Shown here in pieces: positions 1 to 11,560 of a stretch of DNA of 64,000 nucleotides. The stretch is from Mermis nigrescens. Its lineage: Eukaryota > Nematoda > Enoplea > Mermithida > Mermithidae. How positions within the stretch are numbered: the stretch's first letter is position 1; every line of letters begins with the position of its first letter. The stretch covers positions 186,001 to 250,000 of the forward strand of contig JAVLUZ010000338.1 in NCBI GenBank assembly GCA_036768485.1, in the 5' to 3' direction. The position numbers and the translations under genes are program-made. Below the pieces are notes generated by a model. The model was not told the origin of the DNA and did no database searches. It saw nothing but the letters and a program-made list of their open reading frames with translations.

Positions 1-450
1 TTGACGCGCCTTTGGAAAAAGGTTAATTATGAATTGAAATGTACTGGCCCCTGACATGCATTCTCAGAAGCAGCATTGACGCAGGATTTCAGCATGCTGT
101 GTGAAGGCACTAATTCTGTGATGCTCCTTTGTAATTGCATCGGCAACAACGTACATGCTCATCTAATTGTTGCTGAGCATTGTCCTGTGGCTACTGTCAG
201 TGACAAAGTGATTCTGCAAGAGCAGTCTGCTTCTGCAGGATGACTCCATCTGAGGTGGACACACTGATAACGCCTCATTGAGTCTTGCAAGTACTCTTAC
301 ATCACCAAAAATCTACTCAATTTGAGGGATCGCCCTCTCTGTGCATGAGGCAATGTCTGAGCTCACTTCCAATCAGGAAATTAGCAACCAATCCACAATA
401 GACGACCACTCGTCCGTTCACCTAGCGGCAGTAGGCACTTTCTGTGGATT
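1..450. other. No recognisable feature
   Basis: No reading frame, repeat arm or RNA gene was recognised. The sequence is mixed in composition and lacks the G-run motifs of the nearby family A repeats. Confidence 0.5.
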
Positions 451-630
451 CAATTTCTGAAAATTTTTTTCTCGTTTTTTTCTGCACTTTGATGCCAATG
501 GATTAGTGCTTGATGAGAAAAAATGCCAAAAAATGGTGTTTTGTCATTGCCATACCACCATTTTGAAGGTTATTTTTTGACCTCTCAAAAAATCTTGCAC
601 CCCCCCCCCTCAGAATTTTTCTAGCTGCAC
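451..630 (-). repeat. Family A hAT-like MITE, partial copy
   Basis: Minus-oriented partial copy. It shows the family core (GATGCCAATGGAT followed by a TTGATGAGAAA-like block) and a C-run near its right end, but lacks the second G-rich arm and a clean GGGCAGC terminus. Confidence 0.75.
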
Positions 631-816
631 TTCATGTGACATGATAGTCACTGCAACACTACTTAAGATCAACATGGAGTGTACTATTCGTTAACCAAAA
701 TCAACCTGGGCTTTAGAAGCCTTGAAGTAGTTCTTTTTATAGGTCTTTGTCAAAATCATCCTTATTTGCACAAATTTTGTGAAATTTTTTCTTTCTAGAA
801 ATAACCGGTTGCAATG

Positions 817-1082
817 CATACATGGGCAGCAAGAAATACCCCAGGGGGGAGCACGATGCTGAAAGTTCAGCAAATGGCCTCAAAAACGGTGGTAGGGCAA
901 TAAAAACACCATTCTCACACATTTCTCATCAAGCACCATCCATTGGCATCAAAAATTGCGATACAAACCAAAAAAGAATTTTCAAACGATTGAATTCTGG
1001 GGGGGGGGGTATTTTTGATTTCTGGGAGGGGTATTCTGACTTCGGGGGCATACCCTCCAAACCCCCCATGCCCAGGTGTGGT
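817..1082 (+). mobile_element. Family A hAT-like MITE, full copy
   Basis: About 265 bp. Family A elements begin CATA(G/C)(G/A)TGGGCAGC, run through a G-rich patch, an AT-rich core containing CAAGCACTATCCAATGGCAT, a second G-rich patch, then C-runs and a terminal GCCCA.GTGTG. The ends form a short imperfect inverted repeat (CATACATGGGC against CACACCTGGGC). At least 19 copies lie in this window on both strands. Several are flanked by 8-bp duplications, as in the hAT superfamily. The open frames inside these copies are only consequences of the repeat and are not genes. Confidence 0.9.
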
Positions 1083-1315
1083 GGCATGCAATGCCTTTAG
1101 ACCCAAAAAGGTCAGTGTTTGTACAGATTCATCTTGAACCTAGCAAACATAGGGTTGCAATAGCAATTTGTCACTTTGTGGTATAAAAACTGTAACATCC
1201 ATTTCTTCAGGAGACGTCTTCCAATTCTTTCCTCGAGGTTCACTACGGAATTTTATGTGCACTTTCTATAGCATGCCCACTTTTTCCTGCCCCACAGATC
1301 TGATAGTTCGTGCTG

Positions 1316-1735
1316 TGTCAACCTGGACACAACGGGATATCTAAACTTTCGATATGATACTAGATTCAACTATCATAGGAACTTCACCTACTGACCTACT
1401 GTTTTTCCAGTTTTCTTATGAAAATCCTTATCACAATCTTTTGAATCCTCACCTCTTTTGATCGGAATCTGCTGTTGAACACTCTTGTTGCCTGCCTGCA
1501 GTTCTGCTTTATACACATGGAGTAAATACTTTGTGTCGGAATAACGTTTTTCTTGAAGGCTATCATTTGCGGTTACATGTACAATTCAACTACTGGGGTG
1601 AATTGGATATCAGTTGCCTTTAATTCGTTCTGAGCTTACTTGCTCTGTTTCCAGCTTTCAGGCCAAAGACACTGCAAGTGCTGTGTTTTGCCATCCATAG
1701 CATAGGATCTTCTCAATTCAGCCACAGGCTGAAAT
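1316..1735 (+). repeat. Dispersed repeat, possible LTR piece
   Basis: This stretch is clearly related to 18105-18500. Both run in the same order through CCTGGAC, TTTGATATGATAC-like, CTTTTGAATCCT, TTCTGAGCTT and GCTTTCAGGC-type blocks. The second copy follows integrase-like retroelement sequence and a TATA-like/AATAAA segment, so an old LTR is a reasonable guess. No clean TG...CA ends or primer-binding site were found. Confidence 0.5.
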
Positions 1736-2093
1736 CCTCGTATTCTTCCAATCCATCTCATAGTTTTTACCCATTCATACTCAGTTCTGAAAGCTTGATT
1801 TTTTTTTTAATTGCAATGGAAGAAGTGGTACTCGAGATTTTCTCTGAAATGTCTATTTGAGTTGCTGAGAATCTTCTCTTGTAGAGCACCAAATTTTTTT
1901 GCATGCAGTTTAAGCTCCAAACTTTTTTGTTTGTTTTTCATAATTGATTAATACAATTCTGAGTACACTTCAGCTAATTCATGCCCTGTTCATCTGATTT
2001 CTTTGTTCGGAGACTCAAAAACCAGGGGACATGTTAAAAAACAAGAAGTTTGACTCACACTAATACAGCTTTGCACTTGATCAATACTGCTAT
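1736..2093. other. Unassigned
   Basis: AT-rich sequence between a possible LTR and a family A repeat. The 60-codon frame ending at 1860 has no recognisable motif. Confidence 0.4.
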
Positions 2094-2337
2094 CATAGGA
2101 AGGGCAGCACCAAAATTCTGGGGGAGCGAGGTGTGAAAAATTTTTGAAGGTCAAAAAGTAGTCTTAAAAGTGGTTGTGTGAAGAAGTGGCAAAAAGTCAT
2201 CCATTTTTTTGACGCTCTCTCATTGAGCACTATCCAATGGCACTCAAAAAATTCGCTAAAAAGCAAAAAATTTTCTGCGGGGTATCTTAATCCTGGGTGG
2301 CAAAAGTACCTCCCCAAACCTCCCCATGCCCATGTGA
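2094..2337 (+). mobile_element. Family A hAT-like MITE
   Basis: Full-length copy with GGGCAGCACCAAAATTCTGG at the left and CCCCATGCCCATGTG at the right. No convincing flanking duplication remains. Confidence 0.85.
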
Positions 2338-3170
2338 CTGCTATGCATACATTTACTGATGTACTCACACCATTATCAAATCTGCTGAGATGAAATATGA
2401 ACAAACATTGAAGAAAATTAAATCACACGGAAACTCCGGATGTTTCTGTAGTAATTTGTTGGATCCCATTTAGGTTATTTTATGCTTATATAGGCTCCCT
2501 AGTCCTCTTTTTCTTTGAGGGTTTGGTGAATCTTTTTTGGAGTATGATGGATTGTTTGATTGATTATATAATGTTGCAACGTTCAATAATGTGGATGATA
2601 AATTTAAAATAATCTAGCTTTCAGAGTTTTCAATTTGATTGGAGCACCATCTGTGTCTTTCAGAGAATTCAAACGCATCCAGAGTGATAATGAAGGTTTC
2701 CATTTTTTTAGTGAATGAATTTTTGAAGAGCCTGTTTCCTGAAGAATCTCATCCCTGGTCTGCATCAGCTACTCTGACATTCGACATTAAACACAAAGCA
2801 CTGCAAAAGTTTTATTGAATATGTTAGCAAGCTTGCAATGTCATGGCACATCTCTGCATGATCTCAGTTGCTGGGCTGAAGCCATTGAGAAATTCTATTA
2901 TTGGGTTCTTCCTTCCTCCCATTTCAACAAAATTGTGGGTACTCATGATGCGCTAAAATATAGTGATTTTGCTAATTTAGGATGGAGTTGTTGAGGCTGC
3001 ATAGATATCTTGCGTCACGAGTACTTTGTGATGATTCAATGTCAAAACAAACCTGAATGTCACATTCTGCTCAGACTAATAATAACAATTCTCTCACTAA
3101 GTCTAACAATGAGCCAATTGATGCAAAAGGAGACTCACAATTTACATGCTGTTGCAGAAGGCAGGAGTAG
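2338..3170. other. Unassigned, perhaps decayed retroelement
   Basis: No long intact frame. Short open pieces lie just upstream of the gag-like material at 3433-4324, so this may be decayed gag sequence. That rests on position only. Confidence 0.25.
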
Positions 3171-3432
3171 CATACGTGTGGGCAGTACCAAAATTCTGAT
3201 CAGCGGGGGTGCAAGATTTCATGCAGGTCGGAGGTTGAGCCTTAAAAATGGTGATATACGCAACAAAACACCATTTTTCAAATGTTTCTCATATTGATCA
3301 CTATCCATCAACATCAAAAAATGGCAAAAAAACAAAACAAAATCTCCAAAAATTGAATTCTGGGGGAGGTATTTTGAGTTTCTTGGGGAGGTGCGATACC
3401 CCCCAAACCCCCCTCCCCCCATGCCCAGGCGT
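3171..3432 (+). mobile_element. Family A hAT-like MITE
   Basis: Full-length copy with GTGGGCAGTACCAAAATTCT at the left and CATGCCCAGG at the right. It interrupts the possible retroelement remnant around it. Confidence 0.85.
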
Positions 3433-3665
3433 TGAGAGTAAGTCCTCAACGACTGCCCTGATGGCAACAATTGCAAAACTTCACCCTGGACATTTGGCAA
3501 GCATCGCCATTACCTGCCCGGTCAATCCTGGCACCCACAGGAGTGCTGATCAGTGACAACTTGTCATACCTGTGCCAGGGTACTGGCCATACTAGCCATT
3601 TTTTTTTCTACAACAATGTCTATTCCATCTGTAAAATCCCTGAGCATGTGGCCAAATTTTGTTAG
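3433..3665 (+). pseudogene. Gag-like fragment with degenerate zinc knuckle
   Basis: One plus-strand frame ends YSICKIPEHVAKFC at about 3622-3663. This fits the retroviral CX2CX4HX4C zinc knuckle except that the first cysteine is a tyrosine. A stop follows at once. Zinc knuckles bind RNA in the nucleocapsid part of LTR-retroelement gag proteins. No capsid domain was recognised upstream. The match rests on a short motif and could be chance, although the repeated acidic segment that follows fits a gag tail. Confidence 0.35.
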
Positions 3666-4032
3666 TCAAATTAGCCAGTGACAACAAGTAATTGCAATTT
3701 TATTCATAATAATCAGTCCAGAAATGTAAATCCAACTCCAAGAAATATAACAAGACAAAATTTTAATTGCAAGAATCAAACAGAAATAGCACTCTTTTGT
3801 TGAAAATGTTTCACAAAACATTGATACTGATGATGAGCATATAGAAAATAATTGTAATAGAAGAAATTTGGAGTTATGGTATCTATGGTCATTTTAATGC
3901 AATTGATTGTGTTTCTCATTGTAGTAATAATTACAAATTTAGTTATATGTCACTGTCAAGTCATTGCGTTTCTGCTATAGGAACTATTCCATTTGAGTCG
4001 AGTGTCAAATGGTAATAATAAAGATCATGAAA

Positions 4033-4324
4033 TTAATGCTGATACTTCTGAGAATCATGATGTTGAAAGTGTTTTTGCTGTGCATCAACTTGGCTAATGC
4101 TGATAGTTTTGAGAAGCATGTTAAAAATGATGTTTTTGCTGGCAGGTTCTATTTTGATTAATGTTGATTGTTCTGAGAAGCATAATGTTGTAAGTGTTCT
4201 TGTTAAGGATTCTAATTTGGTCAATGCTGATGATTTTGAGCAGTCTGATAATGATGTTTTTGCTGCAAATTCCTGTTTGTTTGAAAGACTGATTACTCAG
4301 TCAGAACAAGTAAAAACAGCATGA
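4033..4324 (+). repeat. 63-bp tandem repeat, four degenerate units
   Basis: Four units start near 4033, 4094, 4158 and 4220. Each has the theme TTAATGCTGAT, TTTGAGAAGCAT and GTTTTTGCTG. When frames are followed unit by unit they encode a 21-residue theme of the type NAD..E.H...SVFA. This implies an expanded coding repeat that later picked up frameshifts. The last unit is open to a stop at 4322-4324. Confidence 0.6.
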
Positions 4325-4761
4325 TAAAGAAATTAATTGCTTCAATCATGGTCCAGGCTGGACTTAAAGAAAGTTTTCTGATTACAAACAGTGTTGTGCA
4401 TGATTTAGAAACCAAGGAGCCAAACAGCCCGCCCAAATATGTGCCATTCTGCATTTGTAGGGAGTGCCCATTCCATGGGCATAGCACCAACAAGATGCAG
4501 GTTGAAAAAGAGGGAGAAGTAGGGTGCTCGGCAGAAACATGCTTTGATCAAAAAGAGTGCATAAGTAAAATGTTACTCAAATTGAAATTTCATTTGTTAT
4601 TGCCTTTATTTCTTATAAAATTTTTTCAGAAGACAAAGCAGAAGATTCTAAGTGATTACATGATTTTCTATGTTCCACTAATGTTTTGCTCATCTTTGTT
4701 TTTGTCATTAATAAATGCAGACTATTGGATTTGTAGCACAGCAGAAAATGGTCAACTATAA
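4321..4761 (+). CDS. Hypothetical 146-residue cysteine-rich frame
   Basis: An open frame overlapping the end of the 63-bp repeat. It is not recognised. Residues about 48-90 hold several cysteines (FCICREC, GCSAETC, ECISK), then a hydrophobic leucine/phenylalanine-rich run at about residues 96-108 and another near 125-133, as in a membrane or glycoprotein segment. It may belong to the same decayed retroelement as the gag-like fragment upstream. It could equally be a chance frame. Confidence 0.25.
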   Translation: MIKKLIASIMVQAGLKESFLITNSVVHDLETKEPNSPPKYVPFCICRECPFHGHSTNKMQVEKEGEVGCSAETCFDQKECISKMLLKLKFHLLLPLFLIKFFQKTKQKILSDYMIFYVPLMFCSSLFLSLINADYWICSTAENGQL

Positions 4762-5098
4762 ACATATCACTAAAAAGTACACTGTGCTATGCCTGAAAAT
4801 GTTCTTCATATACCACAGAGAGCAAATGTATCTGTTTACATTCCTTGGTTTAGACCACTTTACGTGAAATTCACAAATGTATACTAAGAATTTGAAAATA
4901 TGTGCAAATGATGTTCTTTGGCTCAAAGGGCATTGTTTTGACAAAAGTTTGCATACTGTCTTTTTTGGAATGTCAAAATGTGTATGACGGAAAATTATTC
5001 AAAAATTTGGAACTCTTTCCAAATGAACATGGTATTTGGAAAACCAATAATTCCTTAGACCAGAAGTTTTGATGGTGCTGTCACAATACTTGTCAGCT
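4762..5098. other. Unassigned
   Basis: AT-rich; nothing recognised. Confidence 0.4.
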
Positions 5099-5345
5099 CA
5101 CATGGGCATGGGAGGCGGTTTGGGGGAGGGTAGGCATCCCCCCAGAAGTTGAAATACCCCCCCAGAAATCAGAATACCCCTCCCCAGAATTCAAATTTCA
5201 AAATATTTTTTGCTTTTTCAGCAATTTTTGATGCCATTGGATAGTGCTCGATGAGAAATGTGTTTTTTTGCCATATAACCACTTTGTAGACCATTTTTTT
5301 ATCTTTAAAAATTCTTCCAAACCCCCCCCCAGAATTTGGCCCCTC
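5099..5345 (-). mobile_element. Family A hAT-like MITE
   Basis: Minus-oriented copy starting CACATGGGCATGGG. It abuts the next copy directly, which makes a head-to-tail pair. Confidence 0.85.
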
Positions 5346-5562
5346 CATCCGAAGTTGGAATATGACCCCTAGAAATCAAAGCTCCCCAGATTTCAATTTT
5401 TGAAATTTTTTTTTGCTTTTTCAGCAATTTTTGATGCCATTGGATAGTGCTCGATGAGAAATGTCAGAAAACGGTGTTTTTTAATCATACAACCATTTTT
5501 AAGACTATTAATTGACAAAATTTTTCACCCCTCCCCAAAATTTTGGTGCTGCCCACCTATGC
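5346..5562 (-). mobile_element. Family A hAT-like MITE, second of tandem pair
   Basis: Minus-oriented. It ends in GGTGCTGCCCACCTATG, the intact left terminus of the family, but its other arm is cut short at the junction with the preceding copy. Confidence 0.8.
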
Positions 5563-5661
5563 TTGTCAGTCTGCATCAACTTTGTAATAGTTGAAGGAGC
5601 TTTAGGTACTTGGAATGATGAATTAATTACTAGTGATGTTGGAGATCTGGGTGGATGTAAG

Positions 5662-5917
5662 CACATCTGGGCATGGAGGGTTTGGGGGTATGCACCACCT
5701 AGGCGTGGGGGTATGCAGCCCCAGAAACCAAAAATACCCCCAGAATTCAATTTTTGAAATTTTTGTTTTTTTGGTAATTTTTTGATGCCAATGGATAGTG
5801 CTTGATGAGAAACGTCACTGAAAATGGTGTTTTTTTGCCATACCACCATTTTTAAGGCCATTTTTTGACCTTCAAAATCTGTACCCCCCCCAGAATTTTC
5901 TTGCTGCCCACGTATGG
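5662..5917 (-). mobile_element. Family A hAT-like MITE
   Basis: Minus-oriented full copy, from CACATCTGGGCATGG to TTGCTGCCCACGTATGG. It abuts another copy on its right. Confidence 0.85.
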
Positions 5918-6140
5918 TATGCACCACCTCCCGAGAAAGCAAAATAATTTTCAAAAATCAACATACCCCAGAATTTAATTTTTGAAATTTTTTTTGTTTT
6001 TTTGCAATTTTTTGATGGCAATGAAGAGAAACATCAAAAAATGGTGTTTTTCATGCCATACCACCATTTTTAAAGCCATTTTTGATCTCCAAAAAATCTT
6101 GTACTCCCTGCCCAGAATTTCCTTGCTGCCCTTGTATGGA
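5918..6140 (-). mobile_element. Family A hAT-like MITE, truncated
   Basis: Minus-oriented. The left G-rich arm is missing, and it ends CTTGCTGCCCTTGTATGG. Four copies lie within 1.1 kb here, so this is a local insertion cluster. Confidence 0.8.
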
Positions 6141-6849
6141 TGTAAGGCCTGGAGTGGCCATTGTGCTATTAATGATGGTATGGTTATTTGGGATGCAACT
6201 AAAATTAAGAAGATGTATCAAATTAGTTTTAAGGGTAATTTTACTGCATCAATCAGCTCAAATTATGTCATATCATTGAGATTGCAATCTATAGCTAAAG
6301 CCAGGTACTAACATGTGCTAATGTCGGGAAATTTGAGAATGCTTGTTAACAAACATAGTGTGAATCCATTTTGTAAGATAGCTTTTGGCCATTTATTATT
6401 TTCTGGATCACTTTGGATTATTTGAAATAATGCAGGAAACAAGTTCCTTTTAATTAATATGCTGAGTGCAGTATTTGAATATCTAGTCTTTAGGTTATTG
6501 TTCAGATCAGTAGCCCTTTTCTGTGCCTAACATCCGCTGTTTGCTCTTTTATGTAGCTTTGTTATTTTATCATCAAGAATTTGAAAAATAGGGCTGAAAT
6601 TTTGAAGAAAGTATGACACTCTGTTTTTGTTGAATTTTTCCAAGATGAGATAGTACTTGTGTCACAAGCTGATCAGATTGTTGTTTCAAAAACATTGGGG
6701 ACTAAAGACTGGGATGTTTGTCTGTACTGCACTAGATATGTACTGATGCTGGGCAACAAATTGCAATTCTGTCTGAGTTTTCTACCATACCTTATTCAAA
6801 GAGCCTCAAAGTCATAAACTGCAAGAGAAAGAACTAGAATTGTTGATTA
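6141..6849. other. Unassigned, weak envelope-like trace
   Basis: A plus-strand frame to 6311 contains a cysteine followed by DGMVIWDATKIK. This recalls the cysteine plus I.W pattern of some retroelement envelope proteins. The trace is short and unsupported by neighbours. The rest is AT-rich with nothing recognised. Confidence 0.2.
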
Positions 6850-7313
6850 CCGTAAATACTCGCGTATAAGACACACTCACGTATAAGACACTATGCTTCT
6901 TTTGTAGCCTTTGGGCCAGAAAAATCCATATGCTTGCGTATAGAGACACCACTGGTCTTCAAGTTGATAATTTCAGATAAAGTAGAGCAGATAGTAGAAC
7001 AAATACTGTAGGATGTTGTCCTGTGAGATAATTTTTGTCATCCAGTTTGCAATTTGGCCACTAGAGAGCCCTCTTTTTATCATATGTATACCTACTGATA
7101 TGGAGGTAGAAATGGCTGAAATTTTTTGAAAATTACCTTAGTATTGATGCTTTATGATTAAAACTCGCGTATTTAAGTTTTCCAATCATCACATTTCACA
7201 ACTTTTTGCATGCTTTTTCAAATTAAAATTCTTCTACTTCGTGTATAAGACATTCCTATTTTGAACCTAAAAGTGCTGTAAGAATTTGGTGTCTTATACG
7301 CGAGTATTTACAG
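6850..7313. mobile_element. TA-flanked MITE with 26-bp inverted repeats
   Basis: The left end CCGTAAATACTCGCGTATAA and the right end, read in reverse complement, CTGTAAATACTCGCGTATAA match over about 26 bp with one difference, continuing through GACAC. A TA dinucleotide flanks both sides (6848-6849 and 7314-7315), the target used by Tc1/mariner-type transposons. Shorter CGTATAAGACA copies occur just inside both ends. There is no coding capacity, so this is a non-autonomous element. Confidence 0.88.
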
Positions 7314-8492
7314 TAATAGGAATATTTATTTCATATGCAGAAAGCTCTTCAAAACATTTTCTTCAGCTGAAATATTCCACAAGGGAATTTGTTTTTAATT
7401 TTACCATGACTGCAGTGGTTTTTAGTTTGGTTGTTTAATAATTCAGCTTTATGAAATTGACAACTGCATGTGAGACATAAATACTGGTTTGCATACTGAT
7501 CAAGATTTATAATGTAATTATAGTGAGCTTGTCTAGAATCAGTGTAAGAAATGTAAAGATTTAATAGTTTTCTTACTTTCTGATTACATTTTTCTAACAG
7601 ACAGCTGACTGCCTGTCTGCATCATGAAAACATTAATGTCTACTTGAAGAATTTTTTTAGCATCTCCAAGTGTGTGTATGGCACACCAATAAGGTTTGAA
7701 ACTGTTGATTGATATCTTTCTTTACTAGTATTGAACAAAGATGATAAACATTATCTGGTCTAAAATTTCCAAAAAGACATTGTGCCAAACAGTGGAAGAA
7801 GCAGAGATTGCCTATAAAACTATGTCCATTATGGTCTTGATTCATTTGTAGAGTATGTTGCTGATTGGATTACTTTCTAATGGAAGTGCTTCATCTATGC
7901 AACCACATACAAAATTTGTTTGACGCGTTAAAAAAATTTGATGTTGGTTATAGCCATTTGTTATTAAAATGGGGTTCCTTGAAGTGTGAAGTTGTTTTGA
8001 CATGCAAACCAATAATTGCTAGCTCAGTTTCGCAATTTTAGAAACAGCTAATTGCTGCATCAACTCAAAGCCTTTGTTTTTAATTTTGGAGAATGACTGT
8101 AAAGCATTTTTAAGTAATTACCCATTCCCCATCTATAGTTGTATAGTATGATCAATCACATTGTTCACAGTTTTGGAATTTCACATGAGTTGCTAATAAC
8201 CCTTTCTTCCTCCCTGATATGCTCAGGTGGTCAGACAAAATCCTCAGGAAGAAGTTTACCCTCAGGAATTAGTGCAACTGGCCTAGCTCTCCCAATTAAG
8301 TGAATGATGGACTTATAGGTCTTACTTTCGAGCATGTATTCCAGAGACATGTAAGAAAATAAATTCTCATTTGATTCAAATGTTTGGTCACAATACATAC
8401 AATTTATGTGTAATGTGTTTCATCTAAAACTCATTAACTGAATTTCCCAAATTTGAAACAAAAGGCACAGGAGGACACTTAAACCTAGGTCC
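7314..8492. other. Unassigned
   Basis: AT-rich DNA with short meaningless frames. No repeat family or gene was recognised. Confidence 0.4.
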
Positions 8493-8725
8493 TTAGGGCC
8501 AAATTTCTAAAGGAGTGCTAGACTAGGGCTAAATTTTGACTTAGCACAAGCTAACTAGTTGGCCTTTTGTCCATAGATTTAGTTAGCACGGGCTAAATAA
8601 AAGTGCGCTATTCCAAAATGTGTGGTGTGCTAGACTTTCTAGCATGGGCTAACTGTGCTATTTACATCTTGTCATAAGAATTTATTGTGTAATAGTACTA
8701 TTTTTGTGCCTTATGTCAGCAAGTC

Positions 8726-8953
8726 GAAAAATGAGTCAAAAAGTCAAGATTCAAATTTTTCTGATGGAGAATTTTTTTGATCGAATGTCTGGGACAAGTG
8801 GTTAATATAATCAAGAACAAGCAGACTGATTCCACAACCGTTCAGGGAAAAAAGAAAGCATGGAGTCAGATTGTCAATTTATTCACCAAAAATCCCAGCT
8901 GTCAGAAAAAATCTTTAATGCGGCTTCAAGACAAATGGAAGATATTAAAGCAG
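8726..8953 (+). pseudogene. Harbinger Myb/SANT-like protein, N-terminal exon
   Basis: This is the DNA-binding partner that helps Harbinger transposases reach DNA and the nucleus. The frame runs through NFSDGE, then needs one frame change near 8777, then continues VVNIIKNKQTD, GKKKAWSQIV and LMRLQDKWKILKQ. That is the three-helix, tryptophan-bearing pattern of the family. The codons end at CAG and are followed by GTAAAC, a good splice donor at 8954. The coiled-coil end of the same kind of protein lies at 12160-12357 on the same strand. Broken by the frame change. Confidence 0.72.
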
Positions 8954-9100
8954 GTAAACAAAAATTTGCAAATAATTAAAAATATTGATTAATGATGGCC
9001 CTGCGTTTTGCAAGTCCTTGTAGATTATCACCATTATCATTATCATGATCATTCACTTCCATTTCTTTAAATTCCTTCATCCTCTGGCTCAACACCAGTA

Positions 9101-9973
9101 TTATTCAGGATCAGTGATAAAGTTGTGCAAAACTGCACAAGCTACAATAATTGCAGAGCATTTTGCTGGACTGAATCTAAGTTTGAGTGACAAGCATGGA
9201 AAACAATGTTTCAAAATTTCATTTAGACGTTCTATAACCACTCTTGTTGAAGATTGCAGACAGTTGTAACTTATTTCAGCTGGCGTTGTGGCAGAAGCTG
9301 ATTGAGTTAAAATATAGGGTAAACATGGATACCAGCAATCTCTGAGGATGTGAATTTTCTTTGGAATCTCTTCAAGTTTTGTTTTCAGATTCGATTCATT
9401 GAAGATGCGGGAGTCATGGGTGCTACCCTTTGACCAACAATATTTCTGATTGCAAGATTGGCATCAAAAGCAGTTGAACCTTCACTGAAAACGAGCCTTC
9501 ATGATTCCAATATAATTCATTATTAACTCCTCCTGGCCCTTGTATTGGCATATGAGTGCAATCCCTCACATCTGATAAAACTTATGTTGCAAATCCTCAA
9601 ACTCTTCAAGGCTGGGGAACTTGATGTGGGTTGATCCCAATGAAGCAATTTGAGTGATAACTTTATGCACAAATTTTGACACAGCTCCTTGTGAAACTCC
9701 ATGGTTGTCCCCAAAATCCCTTTGAAATCCACCAGACGCCAAAAAATGCAGGGTTGTCAGAATATATACAATAAAGTACATGAGTTGCATATACAATAAT
9801 TTTGAATAGGAAACAAAGAAGAAAGTCTGTGAATTCAAAAAGTTGAAAAAATCAACAGGTGGCGGTCTGGCATCCTCCCAAAATTCCAGATATTTATCCA
9901 AAGGATTTACGAATTGATTCCCAGGCAATTTGAAAGAATTCCAGCAAATTTTGATGATGATGCCGAGTCTCAC
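9101..9973 (-). pseudogene. Harbinger (HARBI1-like) DDE transposase
   Basis: Nuclease that cuts and inserts the element. Reading the minus strand, the frame holds the helix-turn-helix segment LASGGFQRDFGDNHGVSQGA, then FPSLEEFEDL, and then shifts frame twice. The DDE core is visible as RDCTH (first Asp; the family norm is IDGTH), GSTHDSRIF (second Asp) and TRVVIERLNEIL (Glu), followed by RFSPAKCSAIIVACAVLHNF and a stop at 9101-9103. All three acidic residues survive. Frameshifts near 9565 and 9435 and a degenerate N-terminus make it inactive. It lies opposite to, and between, the two Myb exons. Confidence 0.85.
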
Positions 9974-10099
9974 GACAAAACATCTGATCAGCTTTGAAAA
10001 TTTGCCAAACCGACCAACCTGATCAGGACATGGCCAACAAATCTGATTCAGAGATGCCTGAATCAGAAAGTAACGCTTAAGACCAGAGATACATGGCGA

Positions 10100-10260
10100 A
10101 AACTTTCAAGGGGGGGGTCATGGCCACAATCGGAGGGGGGGGGGGGGATAGGCAGTGTCCAAAAACATCAAAAATATGCACTTTTTTAGCCCATTTTTCT
10201 CTTTTTTCTTCCAGGGGGGGGTGAACTGTCAAATTTTTCGGTTAGGGGGGGGTATGGCAG
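10100..10260. other. G-run block inside the Harbinger element
   Basis: Several runs of 8 to 15 G in a row on the plus strand, separated by unique sequence (near 10110, 10134, 10215 and 10246). It is not family A. It may be another short repeat or a G-quadruplex-prone patch. Confidence 0.4.
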
Positions 10261-10879
10261 TTCCTATGAGCCCCTGCCCCGACCCCCTGTGTGCACCATG
10301 CTTAAGACACAATTTCTGATAAGTACAAACCTAATTTCTAAAGTTATGCCAGCATTGCTCTTTGTGATGTTTTGATGTATTAGAAGGTAAAAACAATACA
10401 AATTCAAAAATGTATGAGGTTTCTGTGATCCAACAATTGAAATTTTGCCAATTTTGGCATTGGAACAATCCTTGGATTTCTGGCACTTTTTCAGCACCTG
10501 TTTTATGCATTTCAGGTAATTGTACTATTCGTAGTTTTTGCATCCCTTAGTATAAGTTTAAACTCAACAGACTTCGTGGAAACTTTGAATTCAACCTCTG
10601 GTCCAATTGAAAACCCACAAAACGCAAAATGTAATAAGTCAAAAAGCTTTCTATGTTGTCCAGTAGCTCAAAACATTTAATTTCTTTACAACAAACATTG
10701 TTTACACAACCAAACTTTGTTACAACACATCCAAACTTTGTCACAATCCTTAGTAAGCTTGAAGAAAAATAAAACTGCATTCAAATCCTAACCACACAGT
10801 CTTCAATACCTCAAAGAGCATTTTTCCAAAAAACTTTCAATTTGACAGTGTGGGTTTGTAAGGGTTAATATGAAATATG

Positions 10880-11560
10880 CTTCTTGTACGTAGAGTAAGT
10901 AAAGTGCAAATTTGGCCATATTAGGTTTTGTTTATTTTTTCTGGAAATTTTTGTTGGTTAATACTGAGGTCTTGGGCTGATAGATTGACTAAAAATGTTG
11001 CAGTTACACTTTCTTGACTGAACTAGGAACAATCAAACTGATTTTTTATATTGTTTTTAGCTCAAATTTTTTACTTTAACTTTAGTGTAAAGACATTTAA
11101 GAAATTGTGTGATATTGCTATTCCTTAGATAGAGCAGTCAAAAATGCAGTACATTATCGAATTTCATTAACTAAGATCAAATAACGACTCTTGCAAGGTA
11201 ATGAAAGGTCACAGTTTAACACATAAAATATGATTTTTGCCAAAAATAAGCACAAAAAGTGCAAATTTAGCATAGAAGGTTTGGTGATTTCTTTGCAATC
11301 TTTTGTCAGTTGATTGAGGACCCTTGGGCTCTACAAATACACAAAAAATTTCTAATTACAAACTGGGATTGACTGAACTATGGCTAATTTAGTTGATTTT
11401 TTTAGAAAAATTTTTGTAAAAATTTTAAGTTTAAACTTGAGTGTAAACTGCGACAATTAAGCTTCAGGATTAATTTTGCTATCAGTTGATAGAGCATTCA
11501 AATAAATACAAAACGAGCCCAATTTTATAAACTTTGAGTAAATACTGGCTTTATTATGAT
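10880..11560. repeat. Diverged direct repeat, period about 350 bp
   Basis: Two units are visible, near 10905 and 11255. Both run AAAGTGCAAATTT, a TTTGTCAGTTG/TTGTTGGTTAA-like block, CTTGGGCT, GACTGAACTA, AGTTTA/ACTTTAGTGTAAA and a GATAGAGCA block in the same order. The units are strongly diverged. No coding sense was found. Confidence 0.45.

Noticed and set aside
822..1100. Open frames inside family A copies (for example 822-1100, 3248-3556, 5508-5954, 43219-43452, 47556-47933)
   Set aside because: The peptides are translations of the same repeat (GGG and CCC runs), differ in frame between copies, and show no protein constraint.
5430..5470. Hammerhead-like core TTGATGAGAAACGTC in family A repeats (reverse sense)
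   Set aside because: The match lacks any stem II between TGATGA and GAAA and has an extra base before GATGA, so a ribozyme is unlikely. The string is just part of the repeat.
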